Positions 12,569 through 24,985 of a stretch of DNA of 64,000 nt are shown here, in pieces. This DNA comes from Mariannaea sp. PMI_226 (taxonomy: Eukaryota; Ascomycota; Sordariomycetes; Hypocreales; Nectriaceae): positions 310,001-374,000 of the forward strand of contig JANFOG010000003.1 of NCBI GenBank assembly GCA_024336345.1, given 5' to 3'. Made by a program: the position numbers and the translations under genes. The notes below the pieces were generated by a model. That model did no database searches. It was not told the origin of the DNA and saw only the letters and a program-made list of their open reading frames with translations. Position 1 is the first letter of the stretch. Every line of letters starts with the position of its first letter.

Positions 12569-13940
12569 ATGCCACGTCCGGTGACGAGCAATCGCGCCGA
12601 GACAAGGTGGATCATCCGCATCATCCCCTTCTTCCTTGTAGGAGTCTGTGGCTTTGCGACCTATGTTATTATCCCACATCTCAGTGGTAAGTTGACAATA
12701 TCCATCTCTCCCCAACTACGGCGTGCAAGAACTCATGCGAAACTCTTGTCCTGAGCAGTCAACTACTTGTATCGACAAAAACACAAGACCGGCGCCGCCA
12801 TTACGTTCATTGTACTCTATTTCCTTTTCTTCATACTGGCCTTCGCCGCATATCTTCGGACTTTCCTTACTTGTCAATTCAATCCCGGACTTGTACCACT
12901 CTCTGCAGAACGGCAGGCAATCCAAAAGAAACATAAACGAAAACCCAGCCGCCGAGGTAGGGACGTCGAAGCACAGCCATGGGTTCCACCAGATTCAAAT
13001 CCGGACAGCCCTGGATTGGAAGCTTTTTACAGCAGGGATGTCTTTGTGTGCGAGCTAGATGGACGGCCTAAATGGTGCTCTGACTGTCGCGCATGGAAGC
13101 CGGACAGAGCTCATCACTCAAGTGAACTGGATCGTTGCATCCGCAAGATGGATCACCTCTGTCCGTGGGTGGGCGGTGTTGTATCTGAGACTTGTGAGCA
13201 ACCCCAATCCGCACTTGAAATTGGCGCCCCTGGCTGTGGCCACCAATTGATGCTAATTGTCTGTAGCCTTCAACTTTTTTTCCCAGTTCACTTTCTACGC
13301 TTCGTTGTTCTGCGCCACATGTATTGCTGCAAGCGCATATTCGCTCCGTTTGCAGCTCGATGAGGACCGGCCTTTGGATGGCCGAATTGTCGCCAGTCTC
13401 GTTCTTGCGTCCATTTTCGCGCTTTTCACTATCTCTATGACATTAACTTCAGTACGGTTTATTACGACCAATATCACTAATATCGACATGCTGAGAAAGA
13501 ATCAAACGTTTCGACTCGCCGTCCGAATACATCAAAATACCGCTCCTACCAATCGATACGAGACTATTACCTACCCTCTCTCACTCCTTCCTCCATCTGA
13601 ACAGAGTAGTTCTTCCACACATAGATTGCGTGGTGCGCCGATGGGTACGCTGGGTCCAGTCTCACCCAGGGATGAGCAAGCTAAACGGACATTTGCCATT
13701 TTGGCAACAGAGCCCGGAGAAAATCCATGGAACGTGGGTATATGGAAAAACTGCACCTCTGTTATGGGACACTCCGTGCTGGCGTGGCTACTGCCAATAT
13801 GGCATTCTCCTTGCTGCAACCATGACAGCATGGAGAGTGACTACGAATTCGGCCCAATCGTGGAGAAGCTGAAGAAGCGCTATGGCATCACTGAAGCAGG
13901 CAACACTGCGAGTGATGGTATTGAGATGCGTAGTACTTGA
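12569..13940 (+). CDS. pfa5: Palmitoyltransferase Pfa5 (DHHC family)
   Basis: Exons are 12569-12686, 12759-13193 and 13267-13940, giving 408 aa; both introns are about 72 nt. The protein is a multi-pass membrane S-acyltransferase. It has two N-terminal membrane segments (about residues 15-35 and 48-72), then the Cys-rich domain ([21 protein letters not shown]), then two more hydrophobic segments. The catalytic tetrapeptide reads DHLC within [10 protein letters not shown], not DHHC. Yeast Pfa5 is described as a DHYC enzyme, so the third position is tolerant, but Leu is unusual. The conserved Pfa5 tail is present: NPGENPWN-like EPGENPWN, a 'VMG...WLLP' stretch and a terminal 'E.GP.VE..K..Y'. 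The ATG at 12569 is the first in frame; the open codons before it lack an ATG. It acts at endomembranes or the vacuole by family knowledge; its substrates are not predictable. Confidence 0.9.
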
Positions 13941-15199
13941 TTTTTTTTTTCGTTTTTCAGTTTTGATACCCCCCAATACTTGAGACTTGCTACTCTAGCG
14001 CCAAAGTGTGGCATATTGGCTTTGGAGATGTCGTGTGGGAAGAGTACATTTATAAAATAGAAGGCCTGCATGGTTGAGTGCATGTAAGGTCAATTGAGAA
14101 GCGTGTAGTATACTTTAGGTAGGTAGGCAGGATAATTTGCAGACAAGCGACGATTGTACACCACGGTGCAATGTAACAACATCAAGGCATTTTGCTGCTT
14201 CAATATGCTACATTTTCTGCGTGATAAATGAAGGGCTCTCATTCAAGTTGAACCCCAAAAGGATTATTCATTCTGTGTACTTGATCTGGGAATGCGCAGG
14301 CCTTGCAGTATTGCCGTTTTTTTTTTTGACAATTTTTTTCTTTTTCTTTTTCTTTTTCTTTTTCTTTTTCTTTCTATCTTTCTATCCTTTTCTTTTCTTC
14401 TTTTTTTTTCTGCACATGAAGATCGAACAAGAAAGACGTCCCACGTTTGGCCGAGAATCACTCGTAGAATTACGTACCGCCGTTTTCGGAGATCGAGTCA
14501 GGCAACTTGAAGGTCATGTTGAGAACTGTGGCCAGCCGGTTCTGTTACATGCTAGTGGATATGTTGGACATGTATTATTTCCTCTACTTATGGGGTAATA
14601 TGAATGTTTTGGATTAATTCATCTGTCATGATGTTCGCTGGCTAGGCTGGTAAACAAGTCCCTAGGTATGTAGGTACTTATTTGAGCACCTCCACTTCAC
14701 CAAGCAAAAGCAGGACAGTGGTTTGAGTGGGTTCCAACTTGCTCAAATTGGTGTCCCTTGGTTCCCTTGATTCCCTTGTGGGCGTCTCCTTCATAGCAGC
14801 CTCCTTGCCTCCTACGCAGTAGCCTCCATTCTCTCCTGCAGGTTAGCGGGGCACCCACTATTGGCGTCCGTTCCTTCCGCCAGTAGAAAGCCCGTACTCT
14901 GCACCTCATCGTCTTTATCCTAACCTCACGGGCTCCGCTCTCTCAATCACAATCAACCTCACATTCTCGAGTCTCAGAATCGACCCCGATTCGGATGCAT
15001 CTCAACGTATGTACCAATCGGCGCGTTTGCTCACCATCATTCAGAATGATATGTATGAGTACTCTGTGCCCTTGAGTCGTGCTTTTCCTTTTCAAAGGGA
15101 GTGAAAAAGAAACCCCAGTAAAGAGCTCTTCGCTCGAGTTTTGCATCATACCTCAGGCCTGGTCACCACCGTGTTTGCATATCACCCACGCGGCGCGAG
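13941..15199. other. Intergenic region with TTTTTC repeat
   Basis: This separates the palmitoyltransferase from the polymerase gene. It contains a T-rich hexanucleotide tract (14.33-14.41 kb) and no recognisable gene. The last few hundred bases are presumably the polymerase promoter and leader. Confidence 0.5.
14332..14410. repeat. (TTTTTC)n low-complexity repeat
   Basis: About six tandem TTTTTC units flanked by longer T runs and interrupted by CTATC. A basic-looking frame on the opposite strand is produced by this repeat and is not a gene. Confidence 0.85.
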
Positions 15200-17401
15200 A
15201 TGCCATCGTCTCCGCTGCTCGGCCACCCTGGAGTATCGTCCCCAGTACACAGTGGTGACAGCTCTCGACGATCCCAGTTTACATATCGGCAACTCTCGCA
15301 GCTGGCATCCTATAGCACGACGAACCCTTTGCGAGTTGTGGCCCATGTCGACCTTGACGCATTCTACGCACAATGTGAAATGGTGAGGCTTGGCCTCCCA
15401 AAGAATAAGCCGTTAGCAGTTCAGCAATGGTACGTTCTATTTATCACAAGCTTCATTAGCATCTCCTTACTTTTTCACGTTCGCAAAGGGCATCCCGTTG
15501 TTCATTCAGTTAAGAAACTGGTCTGCTTATTTGTCAATACCTTGAGTGTTCCTCGGCAAATTCTCCCTACATATCACACTCCGCATATCTTCCCCCACAC
15601 GATTTTCTCGAGATTATCAGAATAACATTTAAAAAGGCAGGGTCTGATTGCCGTCAATTATGCTGCCCGGGATTCAGGAATTGGGCGTCACTGCAACATC
15701 ACTGAAGCAATGAAGCTCTGTCCTGATCTCGTTGCTCAGCATGTTGCCACCTGGAGAGAAGGCGATGATAAGTGGGCATATCGAGATGATGCGGCAGCAA
15801 ATATTGCAACGGACAAGGTTTCTCTGGATCCTTATCGTTTGGAATCGAGGAAGATTATATCTTTAATCAAAGAGACTCTGCCAGCTGACTTACAAAAGGT
15901 CGAAAAAGCAGGCATTGATGAGGTCTTCCTAGATTTATCTGCCCAGGTTCATTCCATGATGCTTGAACGATTCCCAGAACTTAAGAAACCACCGAGATAT
16001 GACGATCCAACTGAAAAGCTTCCCCTTCCGCCCATAGCCGCACTGGACTGGCATGCCGACGCACTTATTGACCTAGATGAAGACCAAGAGACTATCGACC
16101 CCGACTGGGATGATGTGGCTATCCTGATCGGATCCGACATAGTCCGCGACCTTCGCGCCAAGATAAGAGAAAAGTTGGATTATACATGCTCCGGAGGTAT
16201 AGCAAATAACAAGCTACTTAGTAAACTGGGATCTGCTTTCAAAAAGCCAAATCAGCAGACAGTGGTACGCAACCGAGCTGTATATTCCTTCATGAGCGGA
16301 TTTAAGATTACGAAACTTCGAAATTTAGGTGGCAAACTTGGTGACCAAGTCGTGACCACTTTTGAAACTCAGGCCGTCAAGGACTTGCTTGATATTCCCT
16401 TGGCTACGATGAAATCAAAGCTCGGAAATGATACCGGCCAATGGGTGTATGACACCATTCGAGGTATCGATCACAGTGAGGTCAATTCGCGAACGCAAAT
16501 CAAGTCTATGTTGTCCGCAAAGTCATTTCGACCGACTATCAGCACTCCACAGCAGGCTGAAAAATGGCTTCGAATCTTTGCTGCTGACATCTTCGCTCGG
16601 CTAGTCGAGGAAGGCGTTTTGGAGAATAAACGACGACCGCGAACTATCAATCTACACCATCGCCACGGAGGTCAGATGCGATCCCGCCAGGGCCCTATCC
16701 CCCAGGGGAAGCATCTGGACGAAGGCATTCTTTTTGACCTTGCGAAGGGCCTCTTGGCCCAAATTATGAGTGAAGGAGCAGTCTGGCCTTGCGCGAATCT
16801 GAGTCTTAGTGTAGGGGGATTCGAAGATGGCATTAAGGGTAACTTGGGCATCGATGCCTTCCTCGTAAAGGGGGACGAAATCGAAGCACTTCGGTCTACA
16901 ACGCCGGAAAGCCGCTCAACATCTGTTGGCTCTGATCGACCAGTCAAGAAACGCCGAGCAGAGAATTCAGGAATACAGCGATTTTTCTCAAAAAAGATCT
17001 CCGCAGACGATAACTCGTCAGTTAATGCCTCTGAGCCCATTGCCGGCGGTGAAACCGACCAACCCTTTCGCCCGCCCGACGTGTCAGACATGAAGAGATC
17101 TGTTGTTCAATATGACACGAACATATTTTCAACCCCTCAAGCTCAAGACGGCGAGCTCTCGGCTGATCTTCTTTTATGCTCCCGGTGCAAGGCCAGCTTT
17201 GTTGACCCGGATGCATTACAGAGCCATGAAGATTGGCACATGGCCATGGACCTTCAGGAAGCAGAACGTGTCAAGCCTGCATTCGCCAGTAGACAACCGG
17301 CTCCACGTAACTCATCGCAAAAAGGGCAATCTACATCCTCAAAACGGGGCGGCAGAGGCGGGAAGCCGGAGCCAGGCCAAAGCCGGCTCAAGTTTGGTTG
17401 A
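15200..17401 (+). CDS. rad30: DNA polymerase eta (Y-family translesion polymerase)
   Basis: Exons are 15200-15429 and 15637-17401, giving 664 aa. The acceptor at 15635-15636 restores the conserved WQGLIAVNYAAR segment. Y-family catalytic motifs are present: HVDLDAFYAQCE near residue 52 (first metal-binding Asp) and GIDEVFLDL near 169-177 (Asp-Glu pair). These are followed by the helix-hairpin-helix thumb (NNKLLSKLGSAFKKPNQQT) and the little-finger domain. Near residue 520 the segment GIQRFFSKK resembles a PCNA-interacting box. At 588-615 a C2H2 UBZ-type finger (CSRC ... HEDWH) would bind ubiquitinated PCNA. The enzyme bypasses UV lesions such as cyclobutane dimers at stalled forks. This layout separates eta from Rev1, iota and kappa. 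The length is ordinary for fungal Rad30. The ATG context is adequate. Confidence 0.95.
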
Positions 17402-18744
17402 CCCCAGAAATCAACCATGGTTCAAAGCATCGATGAACTGTTTACGGATTCAGTCAAGCTTTCGTGGGACTGAGGCAGATCTGATGTTGCATCTGCTAGT
17501 TTCGCCGCTACACGAAAAAGACTCCTTCCGTTCAATTCCTGGGGTCATCCTATTCTGTATCGAACCACGAATGCATCTATTGGGATTATCCGTGGCCACT
17601 ACGTATGTACGAGCGCAAAGCGCTGAGTACATATCCAACGAGATAAATCCGCCGAGTGTGCATGTGCAGATAGCTCTGCATACTGGATCCCTTGGTGTGC
17701 CAAACGAAGTTCGCCCTGGAGTATTTATTGGGCCGCATGACTGTCCATGATGTCTCGTCAAGCAATCAATATGTGTGAGCTGCGACGAAGATTGCTAACG
17801 AACAGGGCTCAGGGTTGACCTTAAGCGAAAGAGCTGGCACATGATAAGCTGTCACAGAAGCCGGGGATTTGCGACCGCGTGGCGACGTAGTTCATGTCGA
17901 ACGCTCCCTGGTAGCATACCAGGAGAGATGAAGTGATGCGGGTAGCCGCGCATCCAGGGGGGAACTGTGCAGCTGGGGATGCGCTGAAACAGGTTGAGTG
18001 AGTTAAGTTACCTCATGTCAACAGAGATATCGGGAGAATAAGTGGGCGACAAGGGAGCAAATTGATGCACCTTGCGTCCCTGAACCAGATACCCAAACTG
18101 GGTCGCCAATTGTTCCTGGGGAAAATCTTGTATTGTGGGATGCTTTCAATTTTGGTTGACCGGAATCAAGGTGATTGGACAGATTTGGTTTGGGCATCGA
18201 ACAAAATGGAGCACAATGGGTAGCGCTGCATCGGGCCTCAACTGTGCCAGCCGGCATTGCTGCCCAAGCCACCCACGAAAATCACGAACCAAGCTCAACG
18301 AATACTCAGGTGCAGCTGAGGTAATCCTCAATTGGAAGCACATGACGGCATGGCATTGCGAAAACACGTCGCCTGTCATGAGTGGGCTGGAGCGCCTGGG
18401 GGCGGTTCCGTGGACAATAGCCGCTGGTGAGATGCGAAGGATGCCCAACGACACATAAAGGACTGGGCATAAGACAGTGCAACCGGGTGAACACATGAAA
18501 GCGGTGGACTTTTTAAGACAGACGACTGGAGGACAAGGATTGTGATGGAGTCAAAAGGACGGAGTACAACCAAAGATGTCGAGGCGTGGACCCTCATCGA
18601 CAGACGTGTCGTTTGGATATATGCTTCGGCACAAAGTTGACTGGAGTTGCGAGTCGTTGATACCTGGGACGAGATATAAAGCGCTGACGCGAGGTGTTTC
18701 CGGTAATTAGAGCCATCTTTATTAGCGATCACGACAGCTCTCAA
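17402..18744. other. Intergenic, no gene seen
   Basis: 3' flank of the polymerase gene and following sequence. Only short frames without recognisable features on either strand. Confidence 0.45.
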
Positions 18745-19360
18745 CTATTCCTCAACTTGAGTGGACAAGATCACAACTTCTGAATCCCAAATCCGCGATA
18801 TATTTTCGTTGGGCCATTCATTGTCCAGCGAAACTGCATCCATCATCCCTACAGTACTATCGCCACAACAAGCACACTTGGACAAATCGCCACTGTCGCT
18901 CACCTTCCGGACTTGCTGATCTGTGAAGTCTCTGAACAAGCGATAGCGAAACTGCCACACGTACTTGGTACCAATGCAACTGCATTCCGGTTTCAAGGAC
19001 GATCGTAACTTCAATAGTGCTTTTTGGAGACAGCGGCGCACGCACGACTCTTAGCATGCTATAAGTCACAGTTCCGTCATCATCATCCCACTGAAGCAAG
19101 TAAGGAACGAGGCTAGGTGTTGGGCATCGCCAAAACAAGGGACAGCCTTGTCAACACGATACAATACTTGTGTTAATGAGAATTTGGATGTTAGATCCGG
19201 AACAAGCAATAAGGTAATCTTGCAAATTTGGTGGTCTGGCTCTCCTGATAAAGGCCGTGTTGATCCGTTTTCGAAAATTGGCATTCGTCACGATCATCAA
19301 TACGTTATTTACTTGTACTGAAAGCACCTCTTTATCTTTGGGCCTTGCAAGAGGGACCAC
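18745..19360 (-). pseudogene. Possible decayed gene of unknown function
   Basis: Three overlapping minus-strand frames (19151-19360, 18857-19138, 18745-19041) each read like ordinary protein for part of their length. One carries a 'LQWDDDDGTVTYSML' stretch; another ends with 'LFRDFTDQQVRKVSDSG' and a CACCGD motif, closing at TAG 18745. No single frame starts with ATG and runs through. A GTACGT donor-like site near 18.96 kb allows an intron, but I could not build a clean spliced model. It may be a frame-disrupted remnant or an unsolved multi-exon gene. I recognise no family. Confidence 0.25.
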
Positions 19361-19577
19361 GTCACAGATCGGCTACCCCAATGAGAAAAAAGCAGAGAGG
19401 TCACATCACGCGGTACACCACTAGAGTCCAGTGAAGAGCGTCCCCTCATACCCTGTCGGAGCAGGGCACGTTGCACGCAAGACAAGACAGTGTAGTTTGT
19501 CGTTGCCCAAGACTAACGCCACGGGGAAGAAAAGTGCTGTCCTTAACATACAGGACGTACCTACGGTGCGTTCTTAG

Positions 19578-21074
19578 ACGAGGACCGGTAGCACGGCTTG
19601 CTCGGTCAAGCCCAAGTCACGGCAGATTTTGCTAGCGTTGCGACCGCCCATGACGGCCGTGTTCCAGCACCCTGGGGCACAGGCTGAGCAAGCCACCAGC
19701 ATAGCGGCACCGATCACCCAAGGCAGCTTGGGAGATTCGGTAAGGAAGCCAAGTTCTCGGGCAGAGAGGGCGCTATCGCCCGTACCGGTCACCACGTTTT
19801 GGTTAAAAGGCAACGGTGGTGGGAGTAAAAGCCCAGCACCAGCCCCAGACCGGCTAGTGTCAACCCCCGCCCTCGTTAAAGCCCAACAAGTCCAGCAAGC
19901 CCAATCGAGAAACACCAGCAGAACAGGCAGAAGAAGTAGCCTTGGCCAACAGGGAGGGGCCCAACAGCAGCAGACAGTGTGTCAAAGTCCATTTAGACGA
20001 CCAGATTCAAGACATCAGCAACATCCCGCACAACCAGCAGCAGCCACGTCGGGGTGCCGCGGACCAGGGTCAGAGGGCCTCATTTGCACCACCAGCCCAG
20101 TCCAACGGTCCACCATCACAAGTATCTTGGACCAGGGTCAGGGACCAGGCATCCACCAACAAGGCAACCACAACCATCCTCGAGTGCAGATCCCGCATGT
20201 GGGCATTGGGCTCGGTCAAGGAGAGGGTCAAGCCCAAGCTGCCGCACCAGCCACTTCGCCATTTCAGAACACATCATCGGCCCAGGCCAGCCTGACCCTC
20301 TTACCCACCACAGCTGTTCCTCCTGGTGCTGCTGGTACTGCTGGTACTGGTGCTGCCTCCGCCGCCGTCCCCGTCACCAGTTCTGCATCTGCACGTCTCG
20401 GTCACGCCCGCGCCCTCTCTTACGGCAACATTGATTCGACGCTGCTTCTTTTCAACCAGCAAGACACGCAGTCGCAGACACCACTCATCCAGTTTCCGCA
20501 CCACACAGATTTGTACCTGGACCAGTATCAGGGCGGGGTGAAGTTATCCCCTCATCAAAGTCCTCACGACCAGTGCGAGCTGCAGCACCAGTTTGGTCGT
20601 CCGATAGAAGCGCCAGTCAACATCACCGACCACAACAGCCAGCAGCAAGTAATATCGTCTTCCCAGACTTCGTCCTCGCCACCTCCTGCACATCCACCTG
20701 CACCTCCACCTCAACCTCCAAGACGCCGTCTCCAGCCAACGGCGAGCCGCCGTCAGGCCCTGTCCCACAGTCGCTCCAGGCGTCTCGCTCAAGTACAGGT
20801 CGCCCCTCGTAAGCAGCGCATAGACCCACCCTTCACCCACCGCCATCAATCGCCTTTTCTTCCACCTCCTCCCTCCTCGCTCACTGCCTGTTCTGACCTT
20901 TCCTCTTCCTCTCTCTCTCTCCCATCTTCACCCTGTCCCTCCCCGGCTACCATCTCCTCTCCCGTGCCCCTCGCATCCTCATCCTCCTCTTCTTCTCGAC
21001 ACATTCTATCCTCCCCCTCACCGCTGTTGTCGCTGTCTTCTCTTCCACATTCTCCACGGTCACCTCCCGCCGCG
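19578..21074 (+). other. Long open frame in phase with rfeG start
   Basis: The frame that encodes the RfeG N-terminus is open upstream for about 499 codons, from just after TAG at 19575-19577 to the ATG at 21075. An in-frame ATG lies at 19650. The translation is low-complexity: Gln-, Ser-, Pro- and Ala-rich, with proline tracts near 20.69 kb and Ser runs near 20.98 kb. RfeG homologues as I know them start at the MSRSS methionine, so this may be a long 5' leader. A stop-free run this long is unlikely by chance, and the codons often end in C. A product starting at 19650 would be about 851 aa, with a glutamine-rich activation-domain-like N-terminus. Confidence 0.45.
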
Positions 21075-22425
21075 ATGTCGAGATCATCCCGAAACCCTCC
21101 CCCCACCACCGGTGCCACGCGACAGAATGAATACTTCGTGCCTCGCGATGGCATCGACCGCGAAGTAATCTCTGCCGACATCTGTCGCTACCTAGGCAAC
21201 GATGCTCTGGTTCGACCCGGTCACTACGAGGTATGCTATTCCTCTTGACGGTCCGGCGTCACGGAGTTCGACTTAATATTTTTTTCGTCGTCCCTCCCCT
21301 CCTCACCCCGCCGCCCCCAAATGCTGCTTTGACGTCGGAGCCACAGGCTCACGCTTGAATAGAACCCGCAAACCGGCCAAGTAGTTCAAGGCTACTACAT
21401 CACGGCTTACAGAAACCTAACAACAGTATGTCATTCTTGATACTTCTGCCATGTATCCTTGGCTCTTGTGTTCATGACGCATTCAAACTGACCTGGTTCC
21501 ACCTCTTTCACAGGCCATGATTGAAGATCTAAAAGCCGACTCTGCTCGGTGGGATAGCGAGCGGCGAGCTCAGACCTCGCACAATACCTCTGGAGGTATT
21601 CATGCCTCGAGAGATGCCAGTGGCATTCCGCCAAGACATTCATCTAACTCACCGTTAGTGCAATACCGCTATTCCGAGACACATCAGTCACGTCAACACC
21701 ACGGCCCTACCGAAGCCTCTTACCAGCAGGACCCTTACTCCCGTGACGCCTATGATGGCCCCAGATACCCTGGCACAGGTACTCCCGGATACACTGGCGC
21801 GGCTGGCTCATCGTACCAGCCGCAGGGCTATCCTTCCACAAGTGGTGGTGGTGCGTATGGTAGCTATCCGCAGTCCCAACAGTCTCCCTCCTCAATGGAT
21901 CCTAGATTCCCTCCTCCCCAAGCTAGTTCCTCCATGAACCAGGCCTTCCCTGCTGCTCAGGACCCTTACATGGCCGTGGGCACGAACCGAACACCAAGGG
22001 GCTTCACCAGCAATGATCCGTATGCTAACCCGGCCGCCTCAGCCGCCACCACTGGAGCGTCCCAGCCAGGCTATCCGGCCACCGCTTCGTACACATATCC
22101 TAGCCAAGTTCCTGCCTCGGGTGCCCAATCGTATGCTACGATGCAACCCCAGGACCCATTCTACGGTCGCGGTGCGTATAATGCTGGCAACTCGCCAAAG
22201 TCCCCTTCCCGAACGAGATCTGATTTAGCATCTCCAGCAGGCCAATCAGCTCAACAGGGGTACTCCGCCCAGGGCCAGCAACAGTATGAGGAAACACCCC
22301 GTGCACGCACATCCGCAACGCCAACAAATACCCAATCAAATCCCAGTGCCCCGAGTGCCCGGCGTAGTGAACGTGACAGCGACAGGCACCCTACCGACCG
22401 ACACCACCGGTCTTCTCGTCGATAG
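21075..22425 (+). CDS. rfeG: RfeG-like fungal transcription regulator
   Basis: Exons are 21075-21230, 21363-21425 and 21514-22425, giving 376 aa from the conserved MSRSS start; all intron phases are 0. The N-terminal 75 residues are the conserved block, including EYFVPRDGIDREVI, ICRYLGNDALVRPGHYE and the exon 2 peptide ending in AYRNLTT. The remainder is disordered, rich in Tyr, Ser, Gln, Pro and Gly, with many SYP/GYP-type repeats, and ends in an Arg/His-rich tail (HRSSRR). Proteins with this N-terminal block are annotated in Aspergillus and relatives as transcription factor RfeG. There is no classical DNA-binding fold, and the function is poorly defined. The frame upstream of the ATG is open for a further 499 codons (see separate entry), so the true start is uncertain. 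Confidence 0.8.
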
Positions 22426-24299
22426 GTTCCCCCCACCTTGGAGGTTCACGGCCGGTTCCCCCTTCCCTTTAGACTCGACGAGGCCTCTACAGCGCCCTCG
22501 TGAGTATGTGATGATTTCTGCATAATGACTGAGTCAAATGGAGTACGGCATCTTTTCCATTGGATCGGCTTCTTCCATCCTGTCTTTCCTAGTTCCACGG
22601 ATATGGTCCCGCATTTTTCTTTCCCCCCCTGCCTGGTGCCACCTAGAGAAGCAAGTTTGCATCTCGCTGGATTTTCCTGCTGGAAGGTATCTACTTTGGT
22701 TTCATGCCTCATCACATCCATTGTCTCTGGACCTTAAAAAGAACGAACTTTCCTGGATGTTCAACTCTCTCAGCTTTTTGCTACCGATTTTTGCCTGGAT
22801 CTGGAGCTGGACCCTTTTGACGCATACCCCCTTTTTTGAGGACTTTTTATTTTGACGACCTTCCATTTTGTGGATGGGCTTCCGCTCCCTAGATGAGGAT
22901 CACTTCGACTACCTTATATTGCCACGGATGAGATATGCTGCATACGTTTACATTGGGATTAGGCGCTGGGTGGGAAAAGATGGGTTGACCCCAACCGGGC
23001 TCACCCGCGGTGGGTTTCGTTGTTATCGAATCAGACCTTGCTGTCCGGATCCGCCATTTTTTGAGGGGAGTTTTGTTTTCGTCTCCTGGATATCTGGTGC
23101 TTCTTTCTTCCCTATGCTTGACAGCCGGGACCCCGATGACTTCTGTTGTCGAACAGGTCTTTTAATGATATGGCTAGACCGGCGCCCGGACAGCAAGGTG
23201 AGTTACACAGAGCTTGTATATAATAGCCAACTTTTTTCTCAAAGGATCATTACCCATGCCACCTTCTCACCCCCTCTTCTTTTCTTCCTCATGGAACTTT
23301 TTCTTGCCACGGATATTGTCGAGTCTTTGTGTCATCACAGAATTGACTAAGAAAATCACTCATAGCAGCTAGGTGAATACCTCATGGTACCTCTCCTCTG
23401 GTTTTACTTCTGTGGTCTTCTCTCTCTTCAATCAAACCCGGCACCGTCTGGATCCATGCTTGCGCTGTTGAAAATTGAACTTGTCCCCCAACCAAGGACC
23501 TACCCCATCATTCTCCTGGAAACTCGTCCCATGCTCTGAGTTGTACTTGCTCATCAGCATCCTGGCATGGAGCCAGCCACCTAGCCTCGCGGCGGTACCT
23601 CCCTCGTGCTGAGCAGCAGCCGTGGAACAAAAAACAATGATAATGAGTCAATGATGCAAAATGCGTTGCGTTGGTAAGATGCACTTTCTACCGTTTGGAT
23701 GCATTCCTTCATTTTCATTCTGGAGCTCTTGGTTCGTCCACGCTTGGGATTCATTCACACTTGTTTCAACACTGGCTTGTCTCTCCTCTCACCTTTTGCC
23801 TCCTTATGGGTTCTTGGATCCTAGGCTTCGCCTTGCGTCTTTTATTGTCCAAAGTCGACATTCACTTCCAGGGATGGCTCCGTGTCTTGGATCTGGCGAC
23901 AAGGCATTCACAGGACAGACAACGCGTGGGTCTTTAAACGTTATGATATTCGCAAGGAAAACCTGTTTTAGATTGCCACTCACATGTATTTAGCTGTTCC
24001 GGAGGATGTCTTGGCATGTTGAGATTGAACTTGTGTGATCATCAAAAGGAGAGGAAGGAAGATTACAATGATAGACAGCGAGCAAGCGGGTTGTACTTTA
24101 TTTGTTTTTTTTTAAAGCCTGGTGTATACTTTCGGGGTTTGATAGCACTTTTGTGTGGAGGCATTCTACTTTTTATACTACTTTCGGATGGGCATATTCT
24201 GTTGGATCAGGTTTGATCGAAATACAAGGATCTTCTTTTGCTAAACGTCATTGCTTGTCATACTGTTCTATCCCAGCTCCTATCCATCTATACCACATG
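22426..24299. other. 3' flank of rfeG, no gene seen
   Basis: T-rich sequence with several short open frames (for example 22868-23350 on the plus strand). These have hydrophobic biased composition and no ATG-anchored, domain-bearing product. Confidence 0.45.
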
Positions 24300-24985
24300 T
24301 CTGTATATCCTTTCTGCCCAATTCTTTTTGCTTTTTCTGCCGTAACACAGATTTTGTGTCCAGCGCTCTTGAACTGTTGCCGATGGGCTCGAGCCTGTGT
24401 CGAGCATTTCTTGCTGTTGGGTCCGTCTTCGGTACGAATGATGGCAATGCAGCCGCTGATGGACGCAGTACCGAGTATGATGTCTTGGAAGTTGGCTTGG
24501 GGGCGGCGGCGTGTCTGGTGGGTGCAGAATGCCTTCACAGAGCAGGACACTGATGGCTTCCGTGATCCAGATCTTGCCGAGTCGAGGCTGTTCAGCCTCG
24601 TCGTCGTTGGCATGGTCGTTGTTGTTATTGTCATTATCGTCATCCCTTTCTGGCAGCGAGATCTCTTGATATGTGGTACGAGGAAGTCAAGGGCGTCTGG
24701 GGCCACGGAGCTGACATGGGGGCGAGGGGGTCGGGTTTACTTTTGGTACTTTCATTGCTCTTAGTGTCTGGGTTGCCCGGAAGTGTTTCTTCCACGAAGG
24801 ATATTGATGCGGAGTTGGGAAGGCCAGGACAATGGAGGATGTGAGTGAAGAAACCAGTGGATGAAGAGTCCGCAGCTTGGATAAAGAGCTTGTGGTGGTT
24901 GGGAGGAGACTCGACGTGGAAGACTTGATGGCGAAGGGGAAGTGGTGGAAGAGAGAGATTCTTTGGATTGTTGAGAGGATGACAT
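24300..24985 (-). pseudogene. Frame-disrupted remnant of a small fungal protein gene
   Basis: A TATA-like element (minus strand, 25081-25087) is followed by ATGs at 25016 and 24985. The second starts a Ser-rich peptide (MSSSQQSKES...). About 60 nt further on, protein-like sequence moves to another frame: a HQVFHVESPPNHHKLFIQ stretch and then a TGFFTHILH stretch. A third frame, around 24.55 kb, reads GKIWITEAISVLLCEGIL. Both blocks look like the start and end of a family of small, uncharacterised filamentous-fungal proteins (HHKLFIQ motif early, W-x-x-E/D-A-I-x-x-L near the end). A one-base shift would be needed near the start, and one intron before the last block. I therefore call it a probable pseudogene. 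The family assignment is from memory of the pattern and is tentative. Confidence 0.35.

Noticed and set aside
14264..14461. Lys/Arg-rich minus-strand frame
   Set aside because: Translation of the (TTTTTC)n repeat.
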